A stretch of DNA of 64,000 nt from SAR86 cluster bacterium SAR86B (lineage in GTDB: Bacteria > Pseudomonadota > Gammaproteobacteria > Magnimaribacterales > D2472): contig CAJJCW010000001.1 in NCBI GenBank assembly GCA_905182885.1, positions 503,256-567,255 on the forward strand. Direction: 5' to 3'. Shown piece by piece: positions 38,851 to 47,759 of this stretch. Below the pieces are notes generated by a model that searched no databases, was not told the origin of the DNA, and was given only the letters and a program-made list of their open reading frames with translations. A program made the position numbers and the translations under genes. Within the stretch, counting starts at the first letter, position 1; each line of letters opens with the position of its first letter.

Positions 38851-39748
38851 TAATTTATTATCAATTAGCGATCTAACTAAAAAAGAAACCCTAGATCTAA
38901 TTGAGTTTGCTAGTAACTTTAAAAATGAAGATGGATCTTTTAGAAAAGAAGATTTATTTCCCGATAAAACAGTTGCCAATATTTTTTGCGAACCAAGCAC
39001 TAGAACAAAATCATCTTTTGAAATTGCAGCTAGAAATCTAGGGTGTTCAGTCATTGATTTTGATGTTGCCAATTCTTCAATTGAAAAAGGAGAGTCAATC
39101 TTTGAGACAGTCGATGCTTTAAGTCTAATGGGAGTTGATCTTTGTGTTTTAAGACACCCTCAGTCTGTAATAAGAGATTTAGCAGAATACTTACCTGAAA
39201 TGACTTTCATTAATGCTGGAGAGGGGTCTATCTCTCACCCAACCCAGGCCCTTATAGATTTAATGACAATTATTGAAAAAAAAGGATCTATAGATGATCT
39301 AAATATTCTTATTGTTGGTGACTTAGATCATTCAAGAGTTACATCTTCATTTATAGAAGCCATCTCAAATTTTTCATTCGGTTCATTAACCTTTTCAGGA
39401 CATCCTGCCATGTGCTCCTCCTATCAAGAACCTGCGCTTGGAAGGTATGAACCAGATCTTGATTTAGCAATTCAAGAGGCTGATGTCATTATGACGCTCA
39501 GGATTCAATATGAGCGCTTTGACAAAGATTTAGACTTGGATCTTGAAGAGTATAAGCATTCATATCAGATCACCACAGAGAGGCTAGAGATGGCAAAGGG
39601 AGATGCAATTATTATGCATCCAGGGCCTGTAAACTATATTGAGATATCTGAAGCTGCATACCAATCTGAGAACTCAGTTATCAGAGACCAAATTGCTAAT
39701 GGAGTTGCTATTAGAATGGCTGTTTTATCTAGATTTCTTTCTAGCTAG
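38843..39748 (+). CDS. pyrB: Aspartate carbamoyltransferase catalytic subunit
   Basis: Joins carbamoyl phosphate and aspartate at the start of pyrimidine synthesis. The 301-residue protein has the carbamoyl-phosphate loop FCEPSTRTKSSFE (48-60), LRHPQ, HPTQALIDL, the aspartate-domain V--LRIQ-ER segment (as MTLRIQYERF) and MHPGPVNYIEIS. No regulatory pyrI or pyrC-like pseudo-DHO partner is adjacent, so it is probably an unregulated trimer or works with partners elsewhere. Overlaps ridA by 8 nt and converges on ribE with a 24-nt overlap of coding ends. Confidence 0.95.
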   Translation: MSNNLLSISDLTKKETLDLIEFASNFKNEDGSFRKEDLFPDKTVANIFCEPSTRTKSSFEIAARNLGCSVIDFDVANSSIEKGESIFETVDALSLMGVDLCVLRHPQSVIRDLAEYLPEMTFINAGEGSISHPTQALIDLMTIIEKKGSIDDLNILIVGDLDHSRVTSSFIEAISNFSFGSLTFSGHPAMCSSYQEPALGRYEPDLDLAIQEADVIMTLRIQYERFDKDLDLDLEEYKHSYQITTERLEMAKGDAIIMHPGPVNYIEISEAAYQSENSVIRDQIANGVAIRMAVLSRFLSS

Positions 39749-40339
39749 AGTCTTTTTTACCGTATCAACTATTGCGATAGTGCTTTGATCAATTTCTATA
39801 TTGATCTCACTTCCCTCAACAAGACCCTCTAAATTTGTAACTTTTAGAGTTTCCGGTATTAAATGAATATAGAAATCTTTTTTATTAACCTTACCAACCG
39901 TTAAGCTACATCCGTTAATACCTATATAGCCTTTTTCCATTACATATTCTTCATACTTCTTTGATAAAGATATCTTCATATCTTTAGTGCTTTCTTTTTC
40001 TTCTATATGGGTTATTTTTCCAGTGTAATGAATATGACCAGACATCAAGTGACCGCCAATCTCTGAAGATGCCTTTATAGATCTTTCTAAATTAGTTACA
40101 TCACCTTTTTGAATATTTTTTAGACTAGTTCTTTCAAGCGTTTCAGTAATAACATCAAATTTTAATGTTTTAGAGCCGTTATCTTTTGAGGTAAGACAGA
40201 CTCCGTTAACAGAAACGCTAGCACCTTTTCTAAGACCTTTATTAAACTTGCTAGGAGGAGATATCTCAATGTTTAAATAATCACCATGGTCTTTTATTTT
40301 TAGAACCTTTCCCTTTCCTTCGACTATTCCAGAAAACAT
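39725..40339 (-). CDS. ribE: Riboflavin synthase alpha chain
   Basis: Converts two 6,7-dimethyl-8-ribityllumazines to riboflavin. The 204-residue protein has the two lumazine-binding repeats: MFSGIVEGKGKV and VNGVCLT in the first, GGHLMSGHIHYTGKI and INGCSLTV in the second. Length and motif spacing fit RibE (RibC in some organisms). It follows pyrE with 1 nt between and its 3' end overlaps the convergent pyrB by 24 nt. Confidence 0.95.
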   Translation of the reverse strand: MFSGIVEGKGKVLKIKDHGDYLNIEISPPSKFNKGLRKGASVSVNGVCLTSKDNGSKTLKFDVITETLERTSLKNIQKGDVTNLERSIKASSEIGGHLMSGHIHYTGKITHIEEKESTKDMKISLSKKYEEYVMEKGYIGINGCSLTVGKVNKKDFYIHLIPETLKVTNLEGLVEGSEINIEIDQSTIAIVDTVKKTLARKKSR

Positions 40340-40340
40340 T

Positions 40341-40976
40341 TTAAGCTCCCCAGTTTTCTCTATAATCCCTTAGCTCCGCAAGATATTTCTTGTGATCAGG
40401 ATTATTTTCAGAAAATGATATTAAGGTATCTAGATTTACTATAGATATAACATTGATCCCAAAATCTTTAGCAAGTTCATTACTAGCAGAAAGCTCCCCG
40501 GAACCCTTCTCCTGTCTATCTAAACCAACTATAAATGACTTTGGATTAGCTCCAGTATTTTTTATAAGTTCAATTGATTCTCTTGCAGCTGTTCCTGCAG
40601 ATAAAACATCATCAATTATCATGACATCCCCAATTGGATCGCTTCCTATTATATTTCCACCTTCTCCATGATCTTTAATTTCTTTTCTATTAAAAGAAAG
40701 GGGATAGTTTTTACCTTCTTGATTAAAAATCATAGCAACAATAGAGCCTAAAAATATTCCTTTGTAAGCAGGCCCGTATATGCAGTCAAATGAAATATTA
40801 GAATCGTCTATAGCTTCTTGATAGCATTTAGCTAATTTATATAGATCACCGTTAAGCATTTTAGCGGCGTTAAAAAAGTAGGGGCTTGTTCTTCCGGATT
40901 TAAGAGTAAAAGAACCAAATTCTAGAGCCTTAGCATCTAGTGCAAGGTTAAGAAATATTGTTTGGTACTCTTTCAC
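40341..40976 (-). CDS. pyrE: Orotate phosphoribosyltransferase
   Basis: Makes orotidine monophosphate from orotate and PRPP. At 211 residues it equals E. coli PyrE (213). FLNLALDAKALEFGSFTLKSGR at the N-terminus, YGPAYKGI, FNRKE-KDHGEGG with the catalytic lysine/histidine loop, and the PRPP motif VMIIDDVLSAGTA are present. It follows rph directly, the order seen in enterobacteria and Pseudomonas. If the rph frameshift is real, premature termination there could affect pyrE expression, as in E. coli K-12. Confidence 0.96.
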   Translation of the reverse strand: MKEYQTIFLNLALDAKALEFGSFTLKSGRTSPYFFNAAKMLNGDLYKLAKCYQEAIDDSNISFDCIYGPAYKGIFLGSIVAMIFNQEGKNYPLSFNRKEIKDHGEGGNIIGSDPIGDVMIIDDVLSAGTAARESIELIKNTGANPKSFIVGLDRQEKGSGELSASNELAKDFGINVISIVNLDTLISFSENNPDHKKYLAELRDYRENWGA

Positions 40977-41682
40977 TTATAATAGGCAGGCTTTTTGTTT
41001 CTCAATAAGGTCAGCAATGGCTGCGCTTCCAACTTCAAGCATATCATTAAGCTCATCTCTGGTAAAAGGAGCTTCTTCACCAGTTCCTTGAATTTCGATT
41101 AACTCTAAACCTTCAGTCATTACTAGATTGAGATCAGTTTCAGCTGAGCTATCTTCTTTATAATCTAAATCCAAAGCAACTTGGCCATTAAGTATTCCTA
41201 AAGATACAGCTGCAATGTGAGATTTAATTGCTCTATGATCGTCATGATGATTCTTCAGTGCCATAAATAATGCAACACAACCACCTGTAATTGATGCTGT
41301 TCTAGTTCCACCATCAGCTTGTATGACATCACAATCTATATTGATAGTCTTACCTTTTATATACTTTAGATTAACTGCCTGTCTTAAAGATCTTCCTATA
41401 AGTCTTTGAATTTCTTGAGTACGCCCACTTTGTTTCCCTCTAGCAGCCTCTCTTCCCATTCTCTCGTTAGTAGATCTTGGAAGCATGCCATATTCTGCAG
41501 TAACCCAACCTTCGTCACTACCTCTCAACCATCTAGGCACACTATTTTCGATTCGTCGCAGTACAAATAACTTTAGTATTACCAAAAGAAACTAATACAG
41601 AACCTTCTGCATGAATATTAATATTTGGCTCAAAAGAAATTTCTCTTAATTCGTTAGGTTTTCTATCGTTACTTCGTTCCAT
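40977..41682 (-). CDS. rph: Ribonuclease PH, interrupted by a one-base insertion
   Basis: Phosphorolytic 3'-5' exoribonuclease that trims tRNA 3' ends. Reading starts at the ATG at 41682 ([12 protein letters not shown]) and runs through [16 protein letters not shown] to a stop soon after; the rest, from [20 protein letters not shown] and [13 protein letters not shown] to the C-terminus, continues one base out of phase. Removing one A near 41551-41553 restores [16 protein letters not shown], exactly the family sequence. The span is 706 nt, 3 x 235 + 1. Upstream of pyrE on the same strand. Confidence 0.93.
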
Positions 41683-41722
41683 ATTTTTTACCCGGAGTGG
41701 ATGTGATGATTTAATTCGTTAA

Positions 41723-42169
41723 CTAACTTAATTGATCTTTAACTATTTTACTTACTATACCCATGTCAGCTGTACCTGCTTCTATTGACTTTTTAAGTAT
41801 GCCCATGACTTTACCAATATCTTGCATTCCAGCTGCTCCAGATTCAGAAATGGCTTCATTAACTTTGGTAGTTATCTCAGATTCGTCTAATTGTTTAGGT
41901 TTGTATTTAGAAAGAACATCTACTTCTGATTGTTCTTTCTCAGCTAAATCAATTCTCCCGCCATTAGTGAATTGGGAAATGGAGTCGTTTCTTTGTTTTA
42001 TCATCTTATTGATGACTTGAAGTGCCTTTGCATCATCAACAGTTTCTTTGCTGTCGATTTCAAATTTTTGAACTTCTGCTTTGAACATACGCAAGGTATC
42101 GCGAGTTAACTCGTCTTTACCAAGCATAGCTTGTTTTAGATCTGATTGAATGTCTGAAAGAAGGGACAA
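41723..42169 (-). CDS. yqeY: YqeY/GatB-related domain protein
   Basis: A 148-residue YqeY family protein, related to the C-terminal tail domain of GatB that contacts tRNA. SLLSDIQSDLKQAMLGKDELTRDTLRM near the N-terminus, a KMIKQRNDSI-QF block, and GAAGMQDIGKVMGILK near the C-terminus are typical. Function not established. It follows rpsU with a 2-nt gap, the rpsU-yqeY order of Pseudomonas, but the next gene is rph instead of dnaG. Confidence 0.94.
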   Translation of the reverse strand: MSLLSDIQSDLKQAMLGKDELTRDTLRMFKAEVQKFEIDSKETVDDAKALQVINKMIKQRNDSISQFTNGGRIDLAEKEQSEVDVLSKYKPKQLDESEITTKVNEAISESGAAGMQDIGKVMGILKKSIEAGTADMGIVSKIVKDQLS

Positions 42170-42171
42170 GA

Positions 42172-42387
42172 TTATCTAAAAGATCTTAGTCTTGGATAAG
42201 ATTTCCTGTTTGTCTTACGAGCACGCTTTACAGCAGCGGCCATAAGGCGTTTCTTCTTTGCAGTTGGCTTTTCATAAAATTCTCTTGCTCTTATTTCAGG
42301 AACAATTGCTGCTTTTTCACAGGCACGCTTGAACTTTCTTAGACCAATGTCAAAATGTTCTGTTTCTTTTATTATAATTGAAGGCAT
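42172..42387 (-). CDS. rpsU: 30S ribosomal protein S21
   Basis: A 71-residue ribosomal protein identical in length to E. coli S21: [38 protein letters not shown], and a basic C-terminus. S21 helps initiation on the 30S subunit. First gene of the unit rpsU-yqeY and divergent from tsaD across about 50 bp, the standard arrangement of the macromolecular-synthesis region, though dnaG and rpoD do not follow here. Confidence 0.97.
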   Translation of the reverse strand: MPSIIIKETEHFDIGLRKFKRACEKAAIVPEIRAREFYEKPTAKKKRLMAAAVKRARKTNRKSYPRLRSFR

Positions 42388-42437
42388 AATTAGTCGCGTA
42401 GTTTAGGCTGTAATTGAAACTTTTGCAAAACATTTTT

Positions 42438-43442
42438 ATGAAAACTTTAGGAATTGAAACATCTTGTGACGAAACGGCAATAGCCGTATATGACTCTGAG
42501 CATGGAATTATTGGTGAGTCTGTTTATAGTCAGATTAAAATGCATGCTGAATACGGAGGAGTAGTTCCTGAACTAGCTTCCAGAGACCACTGTGTAAAGA
42601 TAATTGGCGTATTAAAAGAAGCTATTGGAGATCTAGATTTAAAGACAATTGATCAAATTGCCTATACCTCTGGTCCAGGTTTATTAGGTGCATTGCTAAT
42701 GGGTGAAAGTTTTGCCCAAGGTCTATCAACCGCTTTAAATATTCCTTTAATACCAATTAACCATTTAGAGGGGCATTTAATGTCGCCAGTGATGGAATTT
42801 CCTGAAATCAAAACTCCATATCTTTCTTTATTAGTTAGCGGAGGACACAGCATGATTGTTGATGTTAAGGAGAGGGGTAGTTATGAAATACTTGGCCAGT
42901 CCCAAGATGATGCTGTTGGAGAGGCTTTTGATAAGGTTGGGAAGCTCTTAGATTTGCCTTATCCAGGCGGTCCTCATATTGAAAAATTAGCAACTGCTGG
43001 TAATCCCAAAGCTTATGATTTTCCAAGGCCAATGATGCACAGTGATAACCTCAACCTAAGTTTTAGTGGCTTAAAGACATCAGTCTTATATACCGTTAGA
43101 GATATTGAAGATCTAAATGATCAAATTAAGGCTGATATAGCTGCCTCATTTCAACAAGCCGTTATAGATGTTCTCTCTAAAAAGATAAAAAAAGCTGTAG
43201 AAGCATCGGGAAGGTCGGATGTCATTATTGCTGGGGGAGTTGCTGCTAACAAAGCTCTTAGATCTGGTATTAAAGACTTAGAAAGTTCTTTGGGTATAAA
43301 GGTATATTATCCTTCGTTAAAGTATTGTGGTGACAATGCGGCTATGATTGCATATGTAGGCTCCTTAAGATCTTCTGATGGAGGAAATAACAAAGCATCT
43401 TCTGTTAGAGCAAGATGGCCTTTAAGCGAATTATCAAAATGA
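42438..43442 (+). CDS. tsaD: tRNA N6-adenosine threonylcarbamoyltransferase
   Basis: Transfers the threonylcarbamoyl group to A37 of ANN-decoding tRNAs. The start at 42438 gives MKTLGIETSCDETAIA; an ATG at 42414 adds 8 residues. The metal-binding HLEGH near 111-115, LLVSGGHSMIVDV, DAVGEAFDKVGKLLDLPYPGGP and the C-terminal VAANKALR and CGDNAAMIA are conserved. 334 residues versus 337 in E. coli. Overlaps folB as ATGA; divergent from rpsU as in most relatives. Confidence 0.97.
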   Translation: MKTLGIETSCDETAIAVYDSEHGIIGESVYSQIKMHAEYGGVVPELASRDHCVKIIGVLKEAIGDLDLKTIDQIAYTSGPGLLGALLMGESFAQGLSTALNIPLIPINHLEGHLMSPVMEFPEIKTPYLSLLVSGGHSMIVDVKERGSYEILGQSQDDAVGEAFDKVGKLLDLPYPGGPHIEKLATAGNPKAYDFPRPMMHSDNLNLSFSGLKTSVLYTVRDIEDLNDQIKADIAASFQQAVIDVLSKKIKKAVEASGRSDVIIAGGVAANKALRSGIKDLESSLGIKVYYPSLKYCGDNAAMIAYVGSLRSSDGGNNKASSVRARWPLSELSK

Positions 43443-43786
43443 AAGATATTATTTATATAAAAGATTTACGAGTTGAAACAATCATAGGTATTTTTGATTG
43501 GGAAAGAAAAGTTAAACAGGAAGTAAGCATCGATCTAGAATTCCCTTTTGATTGTAAAAAGGCTGCTGCTTCTGATTCAATAGAAGATACCATTGACTAT
43601 AAGGCCATAGCCAAAGGGGTAATCAAGTTTGTCGAAGAGTCTTCTTTTCAACTTCAAGAAACTCTTGCTGAAGGTATAGCAGCTTTAGTAAAAGATGAAT
43701 ATGGAGTTGAGTCAATAAAGTTAAGAGTGTCTAAGCCAGGGGCTATTAGAGGCTCCCAAGATGTTGGCTTAATCATCCACAGATAA
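43439..43786 (+). CDS. folB: Dihydroneopterin aldolase
   Basis: Converts dihydroneopterin to hydroxymethyl-dihydropterin in folate synthesis. The start at 43439 overlaps the tsaD stop (ATGA) and gives 115 residues beginning MKDIIYIKDLRVETIIGIFDWER, whose G-F-WER segment is diagnostic, followed by IDYKAIAK--I-FVEESSF-L-ETLAE and KLRVSKPGAI. Length fits (about 120). The tsaD-folB-folK order is common in Pseudomonas. The ORF 5' of 43439 is rejected. Confidence 0.95.
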   Translation: MKDIIYIKDLRVETIIGIFDWERKVKQEVSIDLEFPFDCKKAAASDSIEDTIDYKAIAKGVIKFVEESSFQLQETLAEGIAALVKDEYGVESIKLRVSKPGAIRGSQDVGLIIHR

Positions 43787-44160
43787 TGAAATACTACCTT
43801 TCCCTTGGAAGTAATATTAATGCCCAAGCAAATATTAATTTTGCTTTAGAGGAATTAGAGAAGGTGCTATCAAGCACTCAATGCTCATCAACACATCAGA
43901 CAACAGCCGAAGGCTTTGAAGGCGATGATTTTTTAAACCTTATCTTTGCAGGCGAAACAGAATTATCATTCGAAGATCTAAATAAAAAGTTAAAAAAGAT
44001 TGAAGATGCTTCAGGTCGACAAAGAAATGTTCCTAAATTTAGCGCACGAACTCTAGATATAGATATTGTTCTTCAGATAAATGAAGATGAGATCTTATTT
44101 GAAAGCGATGAGGTCTCAAAATATTCTTTTGTATCTGAGCCATTAAAAGAAATTATCTAA
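43786..44160 (+). CDS. folK: Hydroxymethyldihydropteridine diphosphokinase, compact form
   Basis: Adds pyrophosphate to hydroxymethyl-dihydropterin. MKYYLSLGSNI at the N-terminus, the DFLNLIFAGET region, the ATP-site EDASGRQR and ARTLDIDIVL are HPPK landmarks, and FVSEPLKEI ends the fold. At 124 residues it is short of the usual 155-165, with a reduced YET-P-G loop and no C-terminal extension. Start overlaps the folB stop (TAATG), and the end overlaps the convergent APH-like gene by 8 nt. Confidence 0.85.
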   Translation: MKYYLSLGSNINAQANINFALEELEKVLSSTQCSSTHQTTAEGFEGDDFLNLIFAGETELSFEDLNKKLKKIEDASGRQRNVPKFSARTLDIDIVLQINEDEILFESDEVSKYSFVSEPLKEII

Positions 44161-45214
44161 AGTTTTTTTCTACAATATCCCATGCTGCTTCTGAAAGAGG
44201 GTATACCTTCATTCCTCTATCTTCTGCATGCTTATTTGCTGCAGTTCCATCTCTCACTCTTCCAAGAATTCCTTGACATATAGCAGCTACTTTAAAGATA
44301 TTAAATGCCATATAGTATTCCCAGTTAGCAGAAAGATCTTTACCAGTATTCTCAGAGTACATATTTCTATATTCCATCTCATTGGGAATACCTAACTCTT
44401 TTAATTTTGGATAGTCATAAAAGATAGCATCTGTTCTCCACGTTAAACAGTGGTAGCTGAAATCTGCAATAGGATGACCTAAGGTTGAGAGCTCCCAATC
44501 TAAGACACCTATAACATCATTATTCTTATAGACCATATTATCTAGCCTGAAATCACCATGAACAATTGAGGTTTCGTCGTCATCAGGAATATTTTGAGGT
44601 AACCACTCAATTAAATTATTCATAGCTTCAATATTATCTGTTTCAGATGCTCTATATTGTCTAGACCAGGTTTCAATTTGTCGCGAAACATAGTTTCCAT
44701 GTTTTCCATAACTCTCTAAGTCAATTTTTTTGTAATCTACATTATGAAGAGCAGCAAGAGTTTTATTTTTATTTTGGAAAATCTTAATTCTGTCCTCTTT
44801 TTTTAAACTAGGCAGTGAATGATTCCAAAAGATATCTCCATCTAAAAAATCCATAACAAAAAAAGCTGTTCCAGCAACATCCTCATCTTCACAAAGGCCA
44901 TAAGTTTTTGGAACAGGAACGTCGGTTTCATAGAGTGCTGTTATAACTCTATATTCTCTATCTACTGCATGAGCAGATCTAAGAAGTTTACCTGGCGGCT
45001 TTCTTCTTAAGACTAAACTTCTACCTTCGGTAGTAATTTTATAAGTAGGATTTGACTGACCGCCTTTAAATTGTTCTATTAATTTTATTGCTCCCGCATC
45101 AGGGACATGCTCATCAATCCAAGGCTGTAGCTTAGAAACCTCAATTTTTAAGTTCTCTGCAACTTCTTTTGTTCCAGAAAACATCTCATCATTATGGTGT
45201 TCAACTATACTCAT
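44153..45214 (-). CDS. Aminoglycoside phosphotransferase-like kinase (ACAD10/11 N-domain type)
   Basis: A 353-residue protein of the APH/choline kinase fold, closest in pattern to the phosphotransferase domain of ACAD10/ACAD11 and the bacterial stand-alone enzymes. Visible: IEQFKGGQSNPTYKI near 45-59, LVLRRKPPGKLL-SAHAVDREYRV, the Brenner motif HGDFRLDN near 218-225 and DWELSTLGHP near 239-248. Human ACAD10/11 act on hydroxyacyl-CoAs through phosphorylation; whether this enzyme does is inference. Its 5' end overlaps the SDR gene by 4 nt. Confidence 0.85.
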   Translation of the reverse strand: MSIVEHHNDEMFSGTKEVAENLKIEVSKLQPWIDEHVPDAGAIKLIEQFKGGQSNPTYKITTEGRSLVLRRKPPGKLLRSAHAVDREYRVITALYETDVPVPKTYGLCEDEDVAGTAFFVMDFLDGDIFWNHSLPSLKKEDRIKIFQNKNKTLAALHNVDYKKIDLESYGKHGNYVSRQIETWSRQYRASETDNIEAMNNLIEWLPQNIPDDDETSIVHGDFRLDNMVYKNNDVIGVLDWELSTLGHPIADFSYHCLTWRTDAIFYDYPKLKELGIPNEMEYRNMYSENTGKDLSANWEYYMAFNIFKVAAICQGILGRVRDGTAANKHAEDRGMKVYPLSEAAWDIVEKNFR

Positions 45215-45945
45215 GATAACGACCTGCCTCCATCGACTTTAATTATTTGTCCCGTCATATACTTAGCGCTAGCAACAAATTTTACTGCATTTGCTATATC
45301 TTTTTCACAACCCATTCTTTTTAATGGAATATTAGAAACAACTTTTTCTTTTTGTTCATCAGTCCACTCTACACCTGGCGGCTCAAGCATGGCACCTGGG
45401 GCTATAGCATTAACAGTAATATCTGGTGCTAGCTCTCTAGCAAGACCTTTAGTTATTGATTCTAATCCACCCTTGGCTGCTGAGTATATAGAGAAATTTG
45501 CAGTACCTTTGCTCAAATTTGTATCAGTGATATTTACTATAGACCCTTTAGATTCTTTTAATTTATCTTTGAGGCCACTGATCAAGAATAATGGACCTTT
45601 TAAGTTTGATCCTACTAGTTTCATCCAGTGATCATCAGAAATTTCATCAATTGGAGTGGGGTAGAAGGTGGAGGCATTGTTTACCAAGATATCTATGGAA
45701 TCAAAAAAGTTCTTACTTTCTTCTACAAGTCTTTTCACTTCGCTATCAATATCTAGATTAGCTTGAACAATTTTTGCTGTACCAGGATTCTTAGAATTAA
45801 TATTTTGCGCTAACTCTTCTGCATCTTTTTTTGATGAGTTGTAATGAATAATGATATTCCAACCCAAATCACGATATGTCAGAGCTATCTCTTTCCCAAT
45901 TCTTTTGGCAGCTCCTGTAATTAGTATAGTTTTATTCATAGACAA
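45211..45945 (-). CDS. folM: Pteridine reductase-like SDR (FolM type)
   Basis: A 244-residue SDR with the cofactor motif TGAAKRIG (10-17), i.e. TGxxxRxG, which characterises NADPH-dependent pteridine reductases (PTR1, FolM) instead of the usual TGxxxGx[11 protein letters not shown] near 89-98, [20 protein letters not shown] and the catalytic YSAAK follow the family. FolM reduces dihydromonapterin and weakly dihydrofolate. It lies in a region rich in folate genes (folB, folK) and next to cca. Overlaps cca by 10 nt and the APH-like gene by 4 nt. Confidence 0.85.
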   Translation of the reverse strand: MSMNKTILITGAAKRIGKEIALTYRDLGWNIIIHYNSSKKDAEELAQNINSKNPGTAKIVQANLDIDSEVKRLVEESKNFFDSIDILVNNASTFYPTPIDEISDDHWMKLVGSNLKGPLFLISGLKDKLKESKGSIVNITDTNLSKGTANFSIYSAAKGGLESITKGLARELAPDITVNAIAPGAMLEPPGVEWTDEQKEKVVSNIPLKRMGCEKDIANAVKFVASAKYMTGQIIKVDGGRSLS

Positions 45946-46955
45946 TTTTTTATAACTTTAATGAGTAGTTTAAACTTTTCTTCTTCAATTTGCTCTTTTG
46001 GAACATTTGCCAGTACTGAGAAATTTGTTTCATTCATGCCGCTAAGTAATTTTAATATTAACTGCTTGGTGTCTTTAAGATGAGGTAGTTCAACTAAACT
46101 CTTAATCAAGATGCTATTTCTTTCGAAGCTGATCTCTTGTAGATACTTTAATAGCTCATTTTCTTTTGAGTCTAGTTTGATATTTGAAAGCATTCGCAAT
46201 ATTTTAGCTGCATTTGAAAATGCATTAGGAATAGGAAGGTTCTCTCCTAATATAAAATTATTATTCATTTGTAATTCAGCCCATCGAGCTTGTATATTGT
46301 CACTCGAATCGCAAGAACTGCTCTGAAGACCATCTAGGTATGGTTTTTGTAAATTATGTTCTAAAAGAATTTTAAAGTAGATATTAGGATTTGATGAAGA
46401 TAGGGCTCTCTCAGTTTCAGTCCAAATTCTATTAGGGGAGAGTTTTGCAATTTCGCCAGAATCAACTATTTCATTTATAAGCTTTTTAGTTTCCTCAGTA
46501 ATCTCAAAATTATTTAAATGCTCATAGGTATGAAATCTTGCAAGCCTTATTGCCCTTAAGGGGTCTTCAGAAAAGGCATCAGAGACGTGTCTAAAAATTT
46601 TATTCTCTAAATCTTTTCTACCACCAAAAGGATCTATGATCTTTCCATCATCATCTTTTGCCATAGCATTTATCGTTAAATCTCTCCTAGATAAATCTTC
46701 TTCAAGAGTTACTTCTTTCCCAAAATAAAAATTAAATCCATGGTATCCCTGGCCTGATTTTTTTTCAGTCCTAGCTAGGGCATATTCTTCATTGGTTTCA
46801 GGATGAAGAAAGACTGGAAAATCTTTTCCAATAGGTCTGAATCCTTTAGCAGCCATTTCTTCTGGTGACGAACCCACCACCACCCAATCTTTATCTTTAG
46901 CTTCTTCATTTAAGAGAGCGTCCCTGACAGCACCCCCAACTTCATAAATTTTCAT
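45936..46955 (-). CDS. cca: CCA tRNA nucleotidyltransferase, short form
   Basis: Adds or repairs the 3' CCA of tRNAs. The N-terminal head has GGAVRDALL (7-15), KDKDWVVVG with the DxD metal pair, the [18 protein letters not shown] block (E. coli-type Cca), [14 protein letters not shown] and [16 protein letters not shown], then [12 protein letters not shown]. These are very close to gammaproteobacterial Cca. The protein is 339 residues, lacking most of the HD phosphohydrolase domain of the 412-residue E. coli enzyme. It overlaps apaH by 4 nt and the SDR by 10 nt. Confidence 0.94.
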   Translation of the reverse strand: MKIYEVGGAVRDALLNEEAKDKDWVVVGSSPEEMAAKGFRPIGKDFPVFLHPETNEEYALARTEKKSGQGYHGFNFYFGKEVTLEEDLSRRDLTINAMAKDDDGKIIDPFGGRKDLENKIFRHVSDAFSEDPLRAIRLARFHTYEHLNNFEITEETKKLINEIVDSGEIAKLSPNRIWTETERALSSSNPNIYFKILLEHNLQKPYLDGLQSSSCDSSDNIQARWAELQMNNNFILGENLPIPNAFSNAAKILRMLSNIKLDSKENELLKYLQEISFERNSILIKSLVELPHLKDTKQLILKLLSGMNETNFSVLANVPKEQIEEEKFKLLIKVIKNCL

Positions 46956-47758
46956 ATCTTTCTAACTTGAAATAATTTTTTATCTTCTAATCTAATAGCC
47001 GTTAGTTTGTTTCCCCAAACACAACCAGTATCGAGCCCAATTATATTATCTAATTTAGTTTTACCCTCAAGAGCAGCCCAGTGCCCAAAAACAATATGCT
47101 CACCTTCCTTTAAATTATTAACAGTTTGTTTGAACCATGGAATATGAGTTTTTTCTGTTTGATCTTTGCTTGATTCTAGTACCAATGAACCATCTTTCCT
47201 CAAAAACCGCATTCGCGTGAAATAATTTATTATTGTTCTCAATCTTTTATACCCAGTAAGGCTTGAATCCCATTTTCTTGGTGTATCACCCCAGATATTT
47301 GCTAAAAGGGTAAATGAATCTTCTTTTAGGCCAAGCTGAACTTCTTTTGATAAGCTTTTTGCTAATCTCATATCCCATAAATAAGGAATGCCAGCATGTG
47401 ATATCCAAAATATTTCTTTGGTATCTTTTATCTTGATTTCCAAAAATAAAGGAAGTTTTTTTAACCAAGTATGATATTTTTTTATGTTTTTTGATTCTAG
47501 AATTTTTTTCAAGGACTTATGTTTTTTCTTATGCTCTATTAAGTAAAGTAGGTAGAAATCATGATTGCCTAAAACTGCTTTCACAGATTTTTTGTTCTGC
47601 ATGCAGAACTCCAAGACTTCGAGTGACTCTTTTCCTCTATTTACCAAATCACCAGCAAAGATAATCTTATCTTCTTCCGGCTTAAATTTTATTTTGATTA
47701 ACAGTTTCATAAGTTCTTGATAACACCCTTGAACATCACCAATCACATAATGAGCCAT
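46952..47758 (-). CDS. apaH: Symmetrical bis(5'-nucleosyl)-tetraphosphatase
   Basis: Cleaves Ap4A symmetrically to ADP and can decap Np4-capped RNA. The calcineurin-type metal motifs [10 protein letters not shown] (7-16), GDLVNRG (36-42) and GNHD (65-68), followed by SHAG and FGHWAAL, are present. Length 268 compares with 280 in E. coli. It belongs to the conserved block lptD-surA-pdxA-rsmA-apaH; apaG, which usually lies between rsmA and apaH, is missing, with only 1 nt between the two genes. Confidence 0.95.
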   Translation of the reverse strand: MAHYVIGDVQGCYQELMKLLIKIKFKPEEDKIIFAGDLVNRGKESLEVLEFCMQNKKSVKAVLGNHDFYLLYLIEHKKKHKSLKKILESKNIKKYHTWLKKLPLFLEIKIKDTKEIFWISHAGIPYLWDMRLAKSLSKEVQLGLKEDSFTLLANIWGDTPRKWDSSLTGYKRLRTIINYFTRMRFLRKDGSLVLESSKDQTEKTHIPWFKQTVNNLKEGEHIVFGHWAALEGKTKLDNIIGLDTGCVWGNKLTAIRLEDKKLFQVRKI

Positions 47759-47759
47759 A

